A stretch of DNA of 64,000 bases from Elysia chlorotica (lineage: Eukaryota > Mollusca > Gastropoda > Plakobranchidae): assembly GCA_003991915.1 (NCBI GenBank), contig RQTK01000161.1:473891-537890 (forward strand), given 5' to 3'. Made by a program: the position numbers and the translations under genes. Under the pieces are notes generated by a model. It was not told where the DNA came from. It ran no database searches and saw only the letters and a list, made by a program, of their open reading frames with translations. Positions 32,774-43,700 of this stretch are shown here, in pieces; position 1 is the stretch's first letter; every line of letters begins with the position of its first letter.

Positions 32774-33368
32774 ATAATACAATGCAATGCCATTGGAAAC
32801 ACTTTAGATTCTAGATCTAGATATAAATCGTCTAGATCTATAATATAGAAGTGTTGAATCTAGGACTTTGAAAATATCACCCCTTCGGCAGTATCCATGA
32901 TCCACAGCATAAATCTATTTCATAAAACTGGATCTAGATTAATAGATCTAGATCTAGCCTAGATCTAGATCCATCAAATAGATATAACTTTTATGTAATT
33001 GATCACATATCCTTTATTTTGCAGGCACACATTACCTTGCGTTAGGTGGATTTAGTATTCCAGTAGTAAATACTGGATGTAGATTCTAGATCTAGATCTA
33101 GAGATTTCTTAGATCTATCCTCGATACCGGTATTTGATTGTCTTTAAAGTTTAGACCCTAATCATGGCACTAGATCTAGAAAATCTAGATTCTAGATTCT
33201 AGTAGATGATATAAAAATGTAGATTGTGAACTTTTGTTGGTCCAATTTATCAATTATGACAAGACGTTACTGTACAAATTATATAGATTGAGAATCAGAG
33301 ATTCAGAAACATAATTATTAGATAATTATAATAGTTATAAATACTGATACTACAGGTATTTATATATT
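32774..33368. repeat. Cluster of AGATCT/TCTAGA self-complementary words
   Basis: At least eight runs of alternating AGATCT and CTAGAT occur within 400 bp (for example about 32815-32835, 32930-32972, 33086-33108, 33170-33202). No gene is visible. Confidence 0.7.
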
Positions 33369-33389
33369 GGAAGCGTTTAAGTTCGCAAA

Positions 33390-33424
33390 CTCGCCTACCT
33401 ATGCAAAATGCATAGGTAGGCGAG
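33390..33424. repeat. 35-bp palindrome in left terminal inverted repeat
   Basis: Arms CTCGCCTACCTATGCA and TGCATAGGTAGGCGAG are perfect complements around AAA. The identical sequence occurs inverted at 36024-36058. Confidence 0.95.
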
Positions 33425-34306
33425 GTGTTCTATTTTTAGTAACAAAAAATTACGAGTCCATGACGCCAGTCTCTCAGACCCACACCGATTCCGTCAAGCG
33501 GAACGAAGTACATTCACGGTCGTCATATGACAGACCCTTTTCATTGACGCTTAAACTTAGAGCAATTAACTGAGAGAGAATTCCCGGAAAGTTTTATTGA
33601 AGTTGCGCATTTTATGCTTTCAAAAGAAATAAGTGCATATCAATATGATGCATATTTAAATGGTATAGGCACCATTGTGACCCATTGAATGAATGTGTCT
33701 CACTACGTATTAGGGTTTTGAGTCTCCATAAGTCTCTTTTGTTTAAGCGTCTTATACGGCGTGGAAATGCGTAATCTTAAAGAAGAGATCTTATACGCCT
33801 ATGTGTGTCCCCGTCAGACACGTGGAATTTACATACCATCGAACTCAACGAACGAATGATCAGGCTTCAACAGAACCTACTACGTATATTACTATTAGCA
33901 TTTCCATTTTATACTGCTTGTTATGACACCCTTTAGGCCTAGCGTTAACTAGATCTAGAATGATTTGATGTTTATTCAATAGTATGCATACATCTTGGCC
34001 TAGATTTTATATGTAAATTTCTATTTTGGCGACAAGGCCTAACATTTAGGACATACGCAAATACTAGGCATTCTGCTTTTGAAAATGGGTTGTAGGCCTA
34101 CTTGTAAAATATATAAAAATCTCAAAGTTAGTGCCGAAAAAGCATATATACGGTACGAAATTTGTTCAACATAAAAAACTAGGCTAGAGTATGAAGCCCC
34201 AGTCTTACCTTGGACATTACGGTCCACTTATTGTCCATTAATTCTGCGTGTCTGACGAGGACACACTTAGAAGACGCTAAACCACAAAGAGGTTCTTTTT
34301 TCTCCT

Positions 34307-34549
34307 TTATTTGGTCAATTTGCAGAAATGATTGGTGTAGAATACATGAGCATATTCAAAAGAATCCTTGTAATATTTCTTTGGGTCTTTGATTGTTAAA
34401 TTAACAATCTTTCGGCTACCACTGTCTTTTATCCATTTTTCTCCAAACTTCTTCATGCGTGTTGATAGAAATTCTTCAAAGTCCATGAAAGTTTTCCCCA
34501 CAGTTATATCTAGATTGGAATCTATCTCACTATTGTTTGTCGTCATCAT
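34307..34549 (-). CDS. Small open frame inside the foldback element, tentatively transposon-derived
   Basis: An 80-codon frame with GKTFMDFEEFLSTRMKKFGE near residues 18-37 and KKYYKDSFEYAHVFYTNHF near residues 57-75. The pattern (G-x-x-F-x-D-F-E-E-F … spaced K-Y-Y … F-x-Y-x-x-V-x-Y) resembles the N-terminal region common in ZSWIM/MULE-type transposase relatives, but the expected Cys/His pair is altered. This likeness is from memory of the family pattern and is weak. It lies between the outer and inner inverted arms, which would suit an element-encoded fragment. A chance frame remains possible. Confidence 0.3.
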   Translation of the reverse strand: MMTTNNSEIDSNLDITVGKTFMDFEEFLSTRMKKFGEKWIKDSGSRKIVNLTIKDPKKYYKDSFEYAHVFYTNHFCKLTK

Positions 34550-35051
34550 AAGACTCAGGCTGAGTCAATTACTTCTGAACTCTTTGCTCTTCTTCTAGTA
34601 ATCTAGACTGGTATTAGACCTAGTGAATGACAGACTTAGTCTTAATAGACTTAGAGACTATAGAGTTAGACCTAGAATTAATTAACACAGTGTCAATACA
34701 ACTAGAAGGCTGGCATTAGGATTAGTCTATATATTGCCTAGATCTAGGCCTTTTAAAGATAAACACAGTTTACGTTTTATAAGATTAGATCTAGATCTAG
34801 ATAGCCTTTAGATATATAAAAGTCATAAAATCACAGATCATCACACTGCTCAAATTGAGTCATAACAAGCGCCATTCTGATGGTACTTGCAGCTATTCCT
34901 CGAACTTTCGTCTTAATTTGATTGGACAATACTTCCCGAAGGGACTGTCATGGCTGCCTTCGTTGCGAATGTAAACATGAAGTTTTACAACGTTCGCTTT
35001 TTGTTGTGTGTTTTTTTAGAGCGTAAATTGTATAAATTGTTCTTGTTCTTG

Positions 35052-35161
35052 CTCTTCTTCTTCTTCTTCTTCTTCTTCTTCTTCTTCTTCTTCTTCTTCT
35101 TCTTCTTCTTCTTCTTCTTCTTCTTCTTCTTCTTCTTCTTCTTCTTCTTCTTCTTCTTCTT

Positions 35162-35191
<30 letters not shown>
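35052..35191. repeat. (CTT)n microsatellite
   Basis: About 46 CTT units at the inner end of the left inner arm of the foldback element. Confidence 0.96.
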
Positions 35192-35192
<1 letters not shown>

Positions 35193-35585
35193 TTTTTCTT
35201 CAGTATTATTGCTCAATTTCAACATAATATTATTGAATATCATTAACAGGTTTGATTACTTCAAAGTTTGATTAACAGGTGGATAAAAAAAAAAAAATTA
35301 AAATTAATTTAAATATTTTATTATTGTTTATATACACTTTCCTTCTATTTGTTTCTTTTTTTCCAATAACAATCAACCATTTTTTACTTAAAATACTTAG
35401 ATCTAATTCAACTTAATGAATAATACCATTTTAAGATTTGTTGGCATAGAGAGAAAAAACGGGCACAACAACGCTAAACAAACAAAAAACAAAACAAAAA
35501 CAACAACAAAACATAACTCGCACGTCAATTATTAGCAAATTTTAACTGAGGCGATTGCCTTTAATTATCTAAATTTAAAACTAAA

Positions 35586-35587
<2 letters not shown>

Positions 35588-35620
<33 letters not shown>
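35588..35620. repeat. (AAC)n microsatellite
   Basis: Eleven AAC units in an A-rich context inside the foldback element. Confidence 0.93.
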
Positions 35621-35621
<1 letters not shown>

Positions 35622-36023
35622 ACAACACATTTATGATTAATCAAGTAGACCTAATTCAATTTAAGTGATGATTAATTAAATAGCTTAACTTGTGTTATAA
35701 TACAGCTCTAGTAAGAAAAACTAACGGATGTAAATAACATTAGGTCTAGTTTGAAAATCATTAATTTATACAATTTACGCTCTAAAAAAAAAACAACAAA
35801 AAGCGAACGCTGTAAAACTTCATGTTTACATTCGCAACGTAGGCAGCCATGACAGGGAACAACGAAGGCAGCCATGACAGTCCCTTCGGGAAATATTGTC
35901 CAATCAAATTAAGACGAAAGTTCGACGAAAAGCCGCAAGTTGATGGTAAGGCTGAGGTAAGTGATCGAAAGTGAAATGCAGTAATGTACATCATCCTTTG
36001 TGTGTGAACTAAAAATAGAACAC

Positions 36024-36058
36024 CTCGCCTACCTATGCATTTTGCATAGGTAGGCGAG
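36024..36058. repeat. 35-bp palindrome in right terminal inverted repeat
   Basis: Same palindrome as at 33390-33424, with TTT at the centre on this strand. Confidence 0.95.
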
Positions 36059-36148
36059 TTTGCGAACCTAAACGCTTCCTTCAAGATGACATATTCCTAT
36101 AAATAGCATTTTGTGTTATTGGTAGATCTATGATAAATAGTAGGTAAT

Positions 36149-36180
36149 GCTTCCGTGGGTACACGTGTACCTACCGAAGC
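36149..36180. repeat. Near-perfect 32-bp palindrome (ACCTACGGAAGC family)
   Basis: GCTTCCGTGGGTACAC is followed directly by GTGTACCTACCGAAGC, with two mismatches between arms. Confidence 0.9.
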
Positions 36181-37242
36181 GCCTGCTTCGTCCTCAAAAT
36201 TCTCGTTGTTACTATTTTAAGCAATCCAATCACAACAGCGTTTTTTTTTTAAGAGTGAAGACTGTGTACGGCTGTAGGGGCTAATTCTACTTTCCGACCT
36301 TGAATGGCAATGAATGCCTGAATGATTCAACAATAACATGACAACCTCATTGGAGACGAAGTATCACTAAATCTGAATCTTTTTGTGTGAAGAACTTTTT
36401 TAAACTTTTCAAAAATTTGAACAAGTGGTCAAGAAAAGGTAAGATAAGTTAATTAAGTACTTGTAAAAGACAGCTATAATTTTTCTCTTGAAAAAAAAAA
36501 TGCCCGACTTAGAGACTCCACTAAGGCAGCTTTGTGTACGCTTGGGCCAACTTTCGATACACCCATCAAGGCAAATTCAAATCCGAAAGAAAGGAAAGAG
36601 AATGCAAGTTTAGTGAGCCTGGATCTAGATATTGGCCCAAGATTTTCTTATTTTGTTTTTGCTAACGCCTTAATTATCTTTTGCCATATAGACCTACGCA
36701 AAATTCTCGCCGTGAGATTTCTCTTTATTTTACCCTCTCTGGTAGTACATGTAGTACTGTAACTATTCTTGAGATCTAGTAAAGTTTCCAAAGACAAACC
36801 AAGAGCACAAAACTAATCGAGTACATCAATACATTGCAAGGATGATGCAAGACTCGTGTGTGTCAGTAAATAATTATACATGCAGTTTTAAATTATTTAT
36901 ATTGAAGGAAGAAAAAAAACCTACACGTATACACAAAAATGTAAACTGCTTTACGTTACTTTAACGACATTAAAACTAAGGTAAATTAAACAACTAGTAC
37001 TATGTTTAAAACATTCAAAAGGTTCACTTCCACCACCACATTTAAAACCGCAATATATGGCAGAACATACAACCTCTCACAGTCTCAGTCTCATGAAAAT
37101 CAATGCATGTATTGGGGAAGGGTCCTAACCGGCGGCAATAATTGTAACGGCTAAACGCCTCAAGCTTGTCAATTTTTTTTTTGTCAAACCCTTCTGTAGA
37201 TCTAATCTACAGGCTAATTTTAGTGTACCTACCAAATCAAGC

Positions 37243-37274
37243 GCTTCCGTGGGTACACGTGTACCCACGGAAGC
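37243..37274. repeat. Perfect 32-bp palindrome (ACCTACGGAAGC family)
   Basis: GCTTCCGTGGGTACAC is followed directly by its exact reverse complement GTGTACCCACGGAAGC, without a loop. Confidence 0.95.
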
Positions 37275-37437
37275 ACTACCTAAATGGTAATAATGTGGGA
37301 TAGATACATGGAGATACCAAAGTGATTAGTAGTGCCTTCGTAGATACACATCTACCTACGGATGCGCTCGCTTCGGTAGGTATATATACCTTGAGTGGTT
37401 TCTTTTTTTTTTTTATTCAACCATACAGTAACCGTTA

Positions 37438-39250
37438 ATGGACACATAGTAGCTCTTTGCCCATAAACGTAACGTCAATTGACACAGAGTGCCTTTGTTA
37501 TTGGCACAGAGTGACAGTAAGTAAGGCCGATGTTTTGTTATTTACAGAGTGCGTTACTTGGCTCAGGGTGATCTTCTTATTGACACAGGGTGAGTTACTT
37601 GGCTCTGGATGATTTTGTTATTGACACAGAGTGAGTTTATTGGTTCTGGGTGATTTTGTTATTGACACAGAGTGAGCTTATTGACTCTGGGTGATTTTGT
37701 TATTGACACAGAGTGAGCTTATTAGTTCTGGGTGAATTTTTTTTTACTGACAGACAGTGTGTTTATTGGTTCTGGTTGATTTTTTTACTGAGACAGAGTG
37801 TGTTTATTGACTCAGGGTGATTTTGTTATTGACACAGAATAAGTTTATTGGTTCTGGGTGATTTCGTTATTGGCACAGAGTGAGTTTATTGGCTCTTACA
37901 TTCTATGCCTTTATTAATAATTTAGAGTAATTTAAAATCAAACTTAATTAACACATTTATAGTGCATTTTGCAGTCATTGTTATATGTACTTTATTTAAT
38001 CACATTACTGGAACTTTTTAATGTAATGCGCAATCAGTTTTCCATATTGATAAGGAATGTATGATAAGTTCTTAATTTCTTTTTCTCCCTAATTAATGTG
38101 TACTAGTTAGATACAACTATGTTTAAGTAAAACTTTTTGTTAATTGTGTTGTATATTTGCATAACTGTTTATGTGTATTCATCTTGCTAAGCCTGTGCTT
38201 GACAAAATAATTTTCGATATGTATGTTCTTAATATATATATATTGACTGAATAAACATTGAATCTCTTGAATCTCTGAGTGACTTTCTTATTGACACAGA
38301 GTGAGTTTATAGGCTCTGATTGGTTTTGTTATTGACACAGAGTGAGTTTATTAGTTCTGTGTGATTTCGTTATTGGCACAGAGTGAGTTTATTGGCTCTG
38401 AGTGACTTTCTTATTGACACAGAGTGAGTTTATAGGCTCTGATTGATTTCGTTATTGGCACAGAGTGAGTTTATTGGCTCTGAGTGACTTTCTTATTGAC
38501 ACAGAGTGAGTTTATAGGCTCTGATTGGTTTTGTTATTGACACAGAGTGAGTTTATTAGTTCTGTGTGATTTTGTTATTGACACAGAGTGAGTTTATTGG
38601 CTCAGGGTGATTTTGTTATTGACACAGAGTAAGTTTATTGGCTCTGGATGATTTTGTTATTGACACAGAGTGAGTTTATTGGATCAGGGTGATTTTGTTA
38701 TTGGCGCACAGTAAGTTTATTGATTCTGGCTGATTTTGTTATTGACACAGAGTGAGTTTATTGGTTCTGGGTGATTTTGTTACACAGTGTGGGTTTATTG
38801 GCTCTGGTTGGTTTTGTTATTGACACAGAGTGAGTTTATTGGTTCTGCGTGATTTTGTTATTGACACAGAGTGAGCTTATTGATTCTGGGTGATTTTGTT
38901 ATTGACACAGAGTGAGCTTAATAGTTCTGGGTGATTTTGTTACTGACAGAGAGTGTGTTTATTGGTTCTGGGTGATTTTTTTACTGAGACAGAGTGAGTT
39001 TATTGGCTCAGGGTGATTTTGTTATTGACACATATTAAGTTTATTGGTTCTGGATGATTTTTTTATTGACACAGAGTGAGTTTATTGGTTCTGGGTGATT
39101 TTGTTATTGAAACAGAGTGAGTTTATTGGTTCTGAGCAATATTCTTTTTGACACAGAGTGCTTTTTTTTATTGAGACAGAATACGTTTATTGGGTGAGGG
39201 TACTTTTGTGATTGGCACAGAGTGAGTTTATTGGCTCAGGGCGATCTTAT
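37438..39250. repeat. 41-bp minisatellite, interrupted once
   Basis: Head-to-tail units built on TTATTGACACAGAGTGAG then TTTATTGGYTCTGGGTGATT recur every 41 bp (for example starts at 37621 and 37662). Excluding the insertion there is room for about 35 units. Copies diverge by substitutions (CTCTGAGTGACTTTC, TTCTGTGTGATT), and degraded units lie at both ends. Higher-order order is suggested at about 38280-38520, where the same three-unit series recurs. It lies 1.4 kb upstream of RPL23A. Confidence 0.95.
37897..38272 (+). mobile_element. Insertion in the minisatellite, probably a retroelement 3' end
   Basis: Non-repeat DNA interrupts one unit exactly. The left flank ends …GGCTCT and the right flank resumes CTCTGAGTGAC, with CTCT shared at both sides as a possible target-site duplication. 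The insert ends in AATAAACATTGAATCTCTTG, a short TTGAATCTC repeat typical of the tails of some non-LTR elements. No coding part remains. Confidence 0.65.
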
Positions 39251-40376
39251 TGAGTGTTGCTGTTCATGATGCAAATAAGTTTACTGGCTGGGGGGCATTC
39301 TTACATGAATTTCGCTAATTGTAATTTTCATGCACTATAATTGATGTACATGATGGTGCACAACACTTAAACTATAAGAAACATTCGCCATATATACTTT
39401 CACAGAGAACGGACACAAATTGGATTACTTTAATCAAATGTATAAAATTTGAATTTATTGGCAAATATTAATTCTCTTTATCCGAGAAAAAATATTCTGC
39501 ATATGTACACTTTCACAGAGAACACACTCATATGTGCATATGAATGATAAAGTTCAATCGGCAAAAATGAATGTTAATAATATAAGAAAGATCAAATAAA
39601 AACAGATAGCAAAGTGTACAACATGCATACAGTACAGGTACAGTATTACTTTGCAACTAAATTAACATGCAATTTACATCAATTAGTACAGTCATGTAAA
39701 TGTATGAACAAGTGTAGGCAAATAGGAGCATAAAACTACAAATAATTCGAAAAACAAAAGACTTGGGTTTGAGCATAAAACAATTGCCGAAAGCATTAAC
39801 ACAAAATGACACATCAACACAAAGAAAAAGTAAAAGAAAACAAATTAACGAAACTAAGCAGACAATTGTATTTTCAAATGCAATGCAGAATTAATTTTTA
39901 ACCAGTTTCTGAAGAATAGCCATCATGTCAAATCAGACAATTTTATCACATTTTTCCGTTAACATAACTTTTGAGGATAAAGAATATCAAGGTATTCAGA
40001 AACAAGCAGACTATCGTGGCATTCAGTAAAAATAAAAATATGGTTAGAAATACCTTTAGGAGTAGAAATGTAAGCATTACTTTTAACGCACAAAAAGAAC
40101 AAGCAGAATATCGTGGCATTCAGTACAAAATAATGATTAAAACTACCTGTAGGAGTGCAGAGGTAGCTATGCTACATGATGAGTGCATCTATGTATGTAA
40201 TCAATCACAGCTTTAACAGCCAAACATTTTTTGTTACAGCAAGATCAGGCAGTCGATCGCATCGGGTAAATTGTTTTTTTGTTGTGTATTTTTTTGTGTT
40301 CGAATTTATTTAGCATTTAATCGAACGCATCCACCCTGGTGCTACTGACTGCGTATGTTTTAGTGCAAGTTGTTCA
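39251..40376. other. Intergenic stretch, nothing coding recognised
   Basis: It includes an imperfect local direct duplication of about 75 bp (about 40001-40075 and 40098-40170, both with CAAGCAGA.TATCGTGGCATT and CT..AGGAGT). The open frame crossing it is not supported as a gene. Confidence 0.45.
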
Positions 40377-40451
40377 AATAATAATAATAATAATAATAAC
40401 AATAACAATAACAACAACAACAATAATAATAATAATAAAAATGACAATAAC

Positions 40452-40514
<63 letters not shown>
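40377..40514. repeat. (AAT)n/(AAC)n microsatellite
   Basis: AAT trinucleotides with AAC interruptions, about 190 bp upstream of the inferred RPL23A start site. Confidence 0.95.
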
Positions 40515-40519
<5 letters not shown>

Positions 40520-40619
40520 CACAATGTCTAATCGTCATTTGAACTCTCCAGAGAGCACCGGTGTCATTATTTTCATATTATCGAGCGATAGTGCTTCGCT
40601 GATGGTTAACACTCTTATA

Positions 40620-40666
40620 TTATAAAAGCTAAAAAAAGAATACCCCCGGTCCCCGTGTTCTCCAAA
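40620..40666 (+). repeat. Short repeat directly upstream of RPL23A
   Basis: Homologous to 31236-31281 (TAAAAGCT, A-run, TACCCC, GTCCCCGTGTTCTCCAA). It ends 25 bp before the inferred transcription start. Confidence 0.65.
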
Positions 40667-40690
40667 TTGAGCACCATTTCCGGTTTAAAA

Positions 40691-40707
40691 CTTCCTTTTT
40701 CATCAAC
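40691..40707 (+). promoter_or_regulatory. RPL23A: TOP-like transcription start of RPL23A
   Basis: CTTCCTTTTTCATC lies directly upstream of the start codon. A C followed by an unbroken pyrimidine run is the 5' terminal oligopyrimidine signature that places ribosomal protein mRNAs under growth (mTOR) control. The start at 40691 is inferred from this pattern and would leave a 17-nt 5' UTR. No TATA box is evident at the usual distance. Confidence 0.6.
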
Positions 40708-40741
40708 ATGGCTCCCAAAGGAAAGAAGCCTGTCCCTTCCA
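40708..40741 (+). CDS. RPL23A: RPL23A exon 1
   Basis: [11 protein letters not shown] plus one base, donor TCCA|GTGAGT at 40742. A first exon with only the start of the basic tail is usual for this gene. Confidence 0.93.
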
Positions 40742-43700
40742 GTGAGTTAATGATACTTAAATAGTATTAGTAAAGGATTTTTTTTTACTGTTCTCTTTTA
40801 AACCTGTGAAATCTACTGCAAATGTAATAATACTTCCCATATTTTACCCACTATCCATCAATTTTTAGTTCAATAGATCTACCTTTTAAAAATAAGATGC
40901 CCATTTACCTGTCACGTTAGATCTAATCTAGGCTTAGATTTAGATGTCTGAACCTGATCATCTAATTTAGACTAGATCCAGACCTTCCAAAGTGGCACAA
41001 TTTATATACCGCGCTAAATATGTAATTTGCCTTACGTAACATTTGCCACACATGAGTAGGCTATATTTGAAATGTTATTATAACATGTTTTGGGCACTCC
41101 TTGAGTTTTGTGGTACCTAGCCTGTAGGCTGGAAGAATTCGTTTTTTAAAATTGAATCAAATACCAACTAGTCATACTCCCTGTCTTTTTGTGGTTATTT
41201 TATTAGATCTATAGGGTTATGATTTGTTTGATTCAAATAGTAAGGGAGCAATTTGATTGTCATTTGTACAAATCTACAATGCTGGCGGGGAAGGGGGTGG
41301 GGACAAACGTACACAGGCACATAAAATTGATATGTGTCTCAACGCCACCAAATGAGACATTTAGCGACAAGGCTCGGATTGAGAAAATCCCAATTTTCTT
41401 CTAGGGGGTCAAAATTATCGAAAAAAATGTTTTTCTCAAAATATGAAAGTTAAGCATAGCCTGGGCCTATTTACTACACATAATTTAAACTAAAAGGGGG
41501 TATGAAATTTGCTCTTAAATGGTAGCTACGGCAGCGATCACCTACCTTGCGTGGTAATGATCAAGAAGGACGGGAAAGATGTGAAACGTAAGGATAGACA
41601 ACCAAGGCCATTCCAATACTCAAGGAGCAAAGAGATTGACGATAAAGGCAAAAAATAAAGTCTGCCACTGCGGATCTAGTCTTATGAAAGACAAACTATC
41701 ATAATGGCGGAAAACACTCAGGTCTTTTGAAGGTTTCCTTTTCAGAACCAAATTTGATCAATTTTCAATTTAAATGAAGTATGACATATTTGGTATCATA
41801 ATTTAGCTTAAACTTTCAGGAATATGAAAATGATATTTATATGAGCAGCAGACCCTCAGTTTCCGTGAAAAAGGACAACGAAGAGAGGTAACTGCGATTT
41901 TTCGGTGAACATTTTAACCAATCTTTTATGAATGGTATACACTGTGCATAACACTCTAAACCACTCCTTACTGTAATGACATAGTTATTTGACACCTGAA
42001 CACCATGTAACAGGTTATTCTTGAAAAAGAAAATTACTTTAATAATATATATATTGAATTTAATCATACAAAAATATCGTGCCCAAATTAAACTGAGAAC
42101 CCAGAACGCCTGCATTAAAAATTAAAAATTCTTAATGTGAAATTGAATAGTATTCAGTTAAAAGTCTGTTTATTACCAAGATTAAGAATTAATTTAACAC
42201 ATGGGTGGCCTTTACGCCCAAAGTTCATAATTTCAAGTGATAAAAAAGGGACGACGGCTTTTACATTTAACTAGTTAAAATTCCTCTGCGCATTATTTTC
42301 TGAAATTTATAATAACACTTAATCTGAGGTGTCAAATTGCATGGTACCCTTGATCTGTGTTATAAAACACTACAAAGTGCTGTAATATATTTATAAAATT
42401 GGATAGCATATGGTGAATAAAGAAGAAAAAAGTTTTGTTGTGGTATCGAAAAAGTTTCTCCGATCCATTGTTGGTCTAATTCAAACATGTTTATGGTTGC
42501 TTGCATGATCTATAGTGGAACAAAAATCATTGTATTTTTGCACATATTGTTGCTGTCTTAATTTAAAATGTAAGCTTTCTTAAAAATAAGTATGACACTA
42601 AGGTATGACACTAAGGTAGGCCTACATGTAACCTTTTGTCTGCCCCTTGCATATCCAGTTTTACTTGACAGAAGGTTGACCTTCTCTTTCACTCAGTTTC
42701 ATCTTATGTTCTGTTAAAAACCTCCCCACTTTCTGTTTTCGTAAATTAATAATTCCTTAGTTGTTGGTGGTTTTTTTTTTGCCCTTTTTTTCTTCTTTTA
42801 AAAGCTTAGATATTTTTTTTTTTATAGTGCATGATCGTGAAACAATCTGGATCTAACCTGAACAGATCTTAACAGTGTGGCAACTTATTGAGTTGTAAAA
42901 CTTTAAAGGCTTATGAGTCTATCAGGAATAAGGGATGTGACTGCTAAAAATTAACTATTGTTTTTTTTTTTTTTTTTTAAGTAAAAGAAAATCAGAAACT
43001 AAGCGGCACCTCTAAAGTCTTTGTAAATAAACTGGATACAGCACTGTGTGCGGGGATCTAGAATCCCGACCTATGGCGACGACTATAATCATAATCGATA
43101 CTAAAAATAAATTGAGTTCGGACCTAATTTAACCTATTTGAACAAAATTTAAACTGCTTCGGCGTAAATGAAATATTTTACGGTAGATTTTTACCTTTAT
43201 CGTTCAACGATAACAAAACAAACAAAAATAAAAGGTCAAAACGATCACCGATTACGCGAGAATTGAATTGGAATTCAATATGACGGCGCCCGGCTCTAGA
43301 TCTATCCTGAGATCACTTCCGGTTTGATATAAACAAATCCGCGTCTTGACTCCCGCACTAATGTATTTTCAACACAATGAAAAGAAAGCAAATTATATAG
43401 AAGAACTATGAAACTATGCCCCATATTGTCCATTAAAACCCCATTTTATAAATGTTTAAGTTTCGTTGCAATACATCAACCATAAAATACTTCGCGGAGT
43501 CGAGGAAACCTATCGAAAATTGACCCGATCACTAACTAGATCTATGCTACAATCCTCTGTGAACATCCACTGCGAAGAACGACACGACGCCTATTATTCA
43601 CACTAACTTGCGTGCTATATAAAAACAAGCTCTCAAGAAGAATCTATTCAGAAAATAGTATACTTTGTTTGCCCGCAAATAAATTTGAAGTATAATGACG

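Larger units (their letters stand above)
33369..36079. mobile_element. 2.7-kb nested inverted-repeat (foldback-like) element
   Basis: Outer 72-bp terminal inverted repeats at 33369-33440 and 36008-36079 differ at one base and each contains the same 35-bp internal palindrome. A second, inner pair of arms (about 34879-35038 and 35763-35945) is also inverted: TTGATTGGACAATA and AACATGAAGTTTTACA recur as reverse complements. The right inner arm has an extra about 25 bp from duplication of GGCAGCCATGACAG. Between the inner arms lie a (CTT)n array and an (AAC)n array. A short - strand frame at 34307-34549 may be the remnant of a transposase-associated domain. A transposon family is not assigned; MULE-like or foldback elements are possibilities. 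Confidence 0.8.
36080..37437. other. Intergenic stretch with dispersed palindromes
   Basis: No gene recognised. Palindromic repeats of the ACCTACGGAAGC family lie at 36149-36180, 37243-37274 and about 37331-37390. Confidence 0.45.

Noticed and set aside
35782..36084. A 100-codon - strand frame resembling the one at 33367-33573
   Set aside because: Both are translations of the terminal inverted repeats of the foldback element.
37243..37274. Perfect palindrome as a transcription terminator
   Set aside because: Hairpin terminators do not apply to this eukaryotic context; it belongs to a dispersed palindrome family.
37438..39250. Regular repeats that could be mistaken for a CRISPR array
   Set aside because: Units are contiguous 41-bp tandem repeats with no unique spacers, and the DNA is eukaryotic.
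39971..40216. An 81-codon frame with an internal repeat
   Set aside because: The repeat is a local 75-bp DNA duplication in non-coding AT-rich sequence; no family match.
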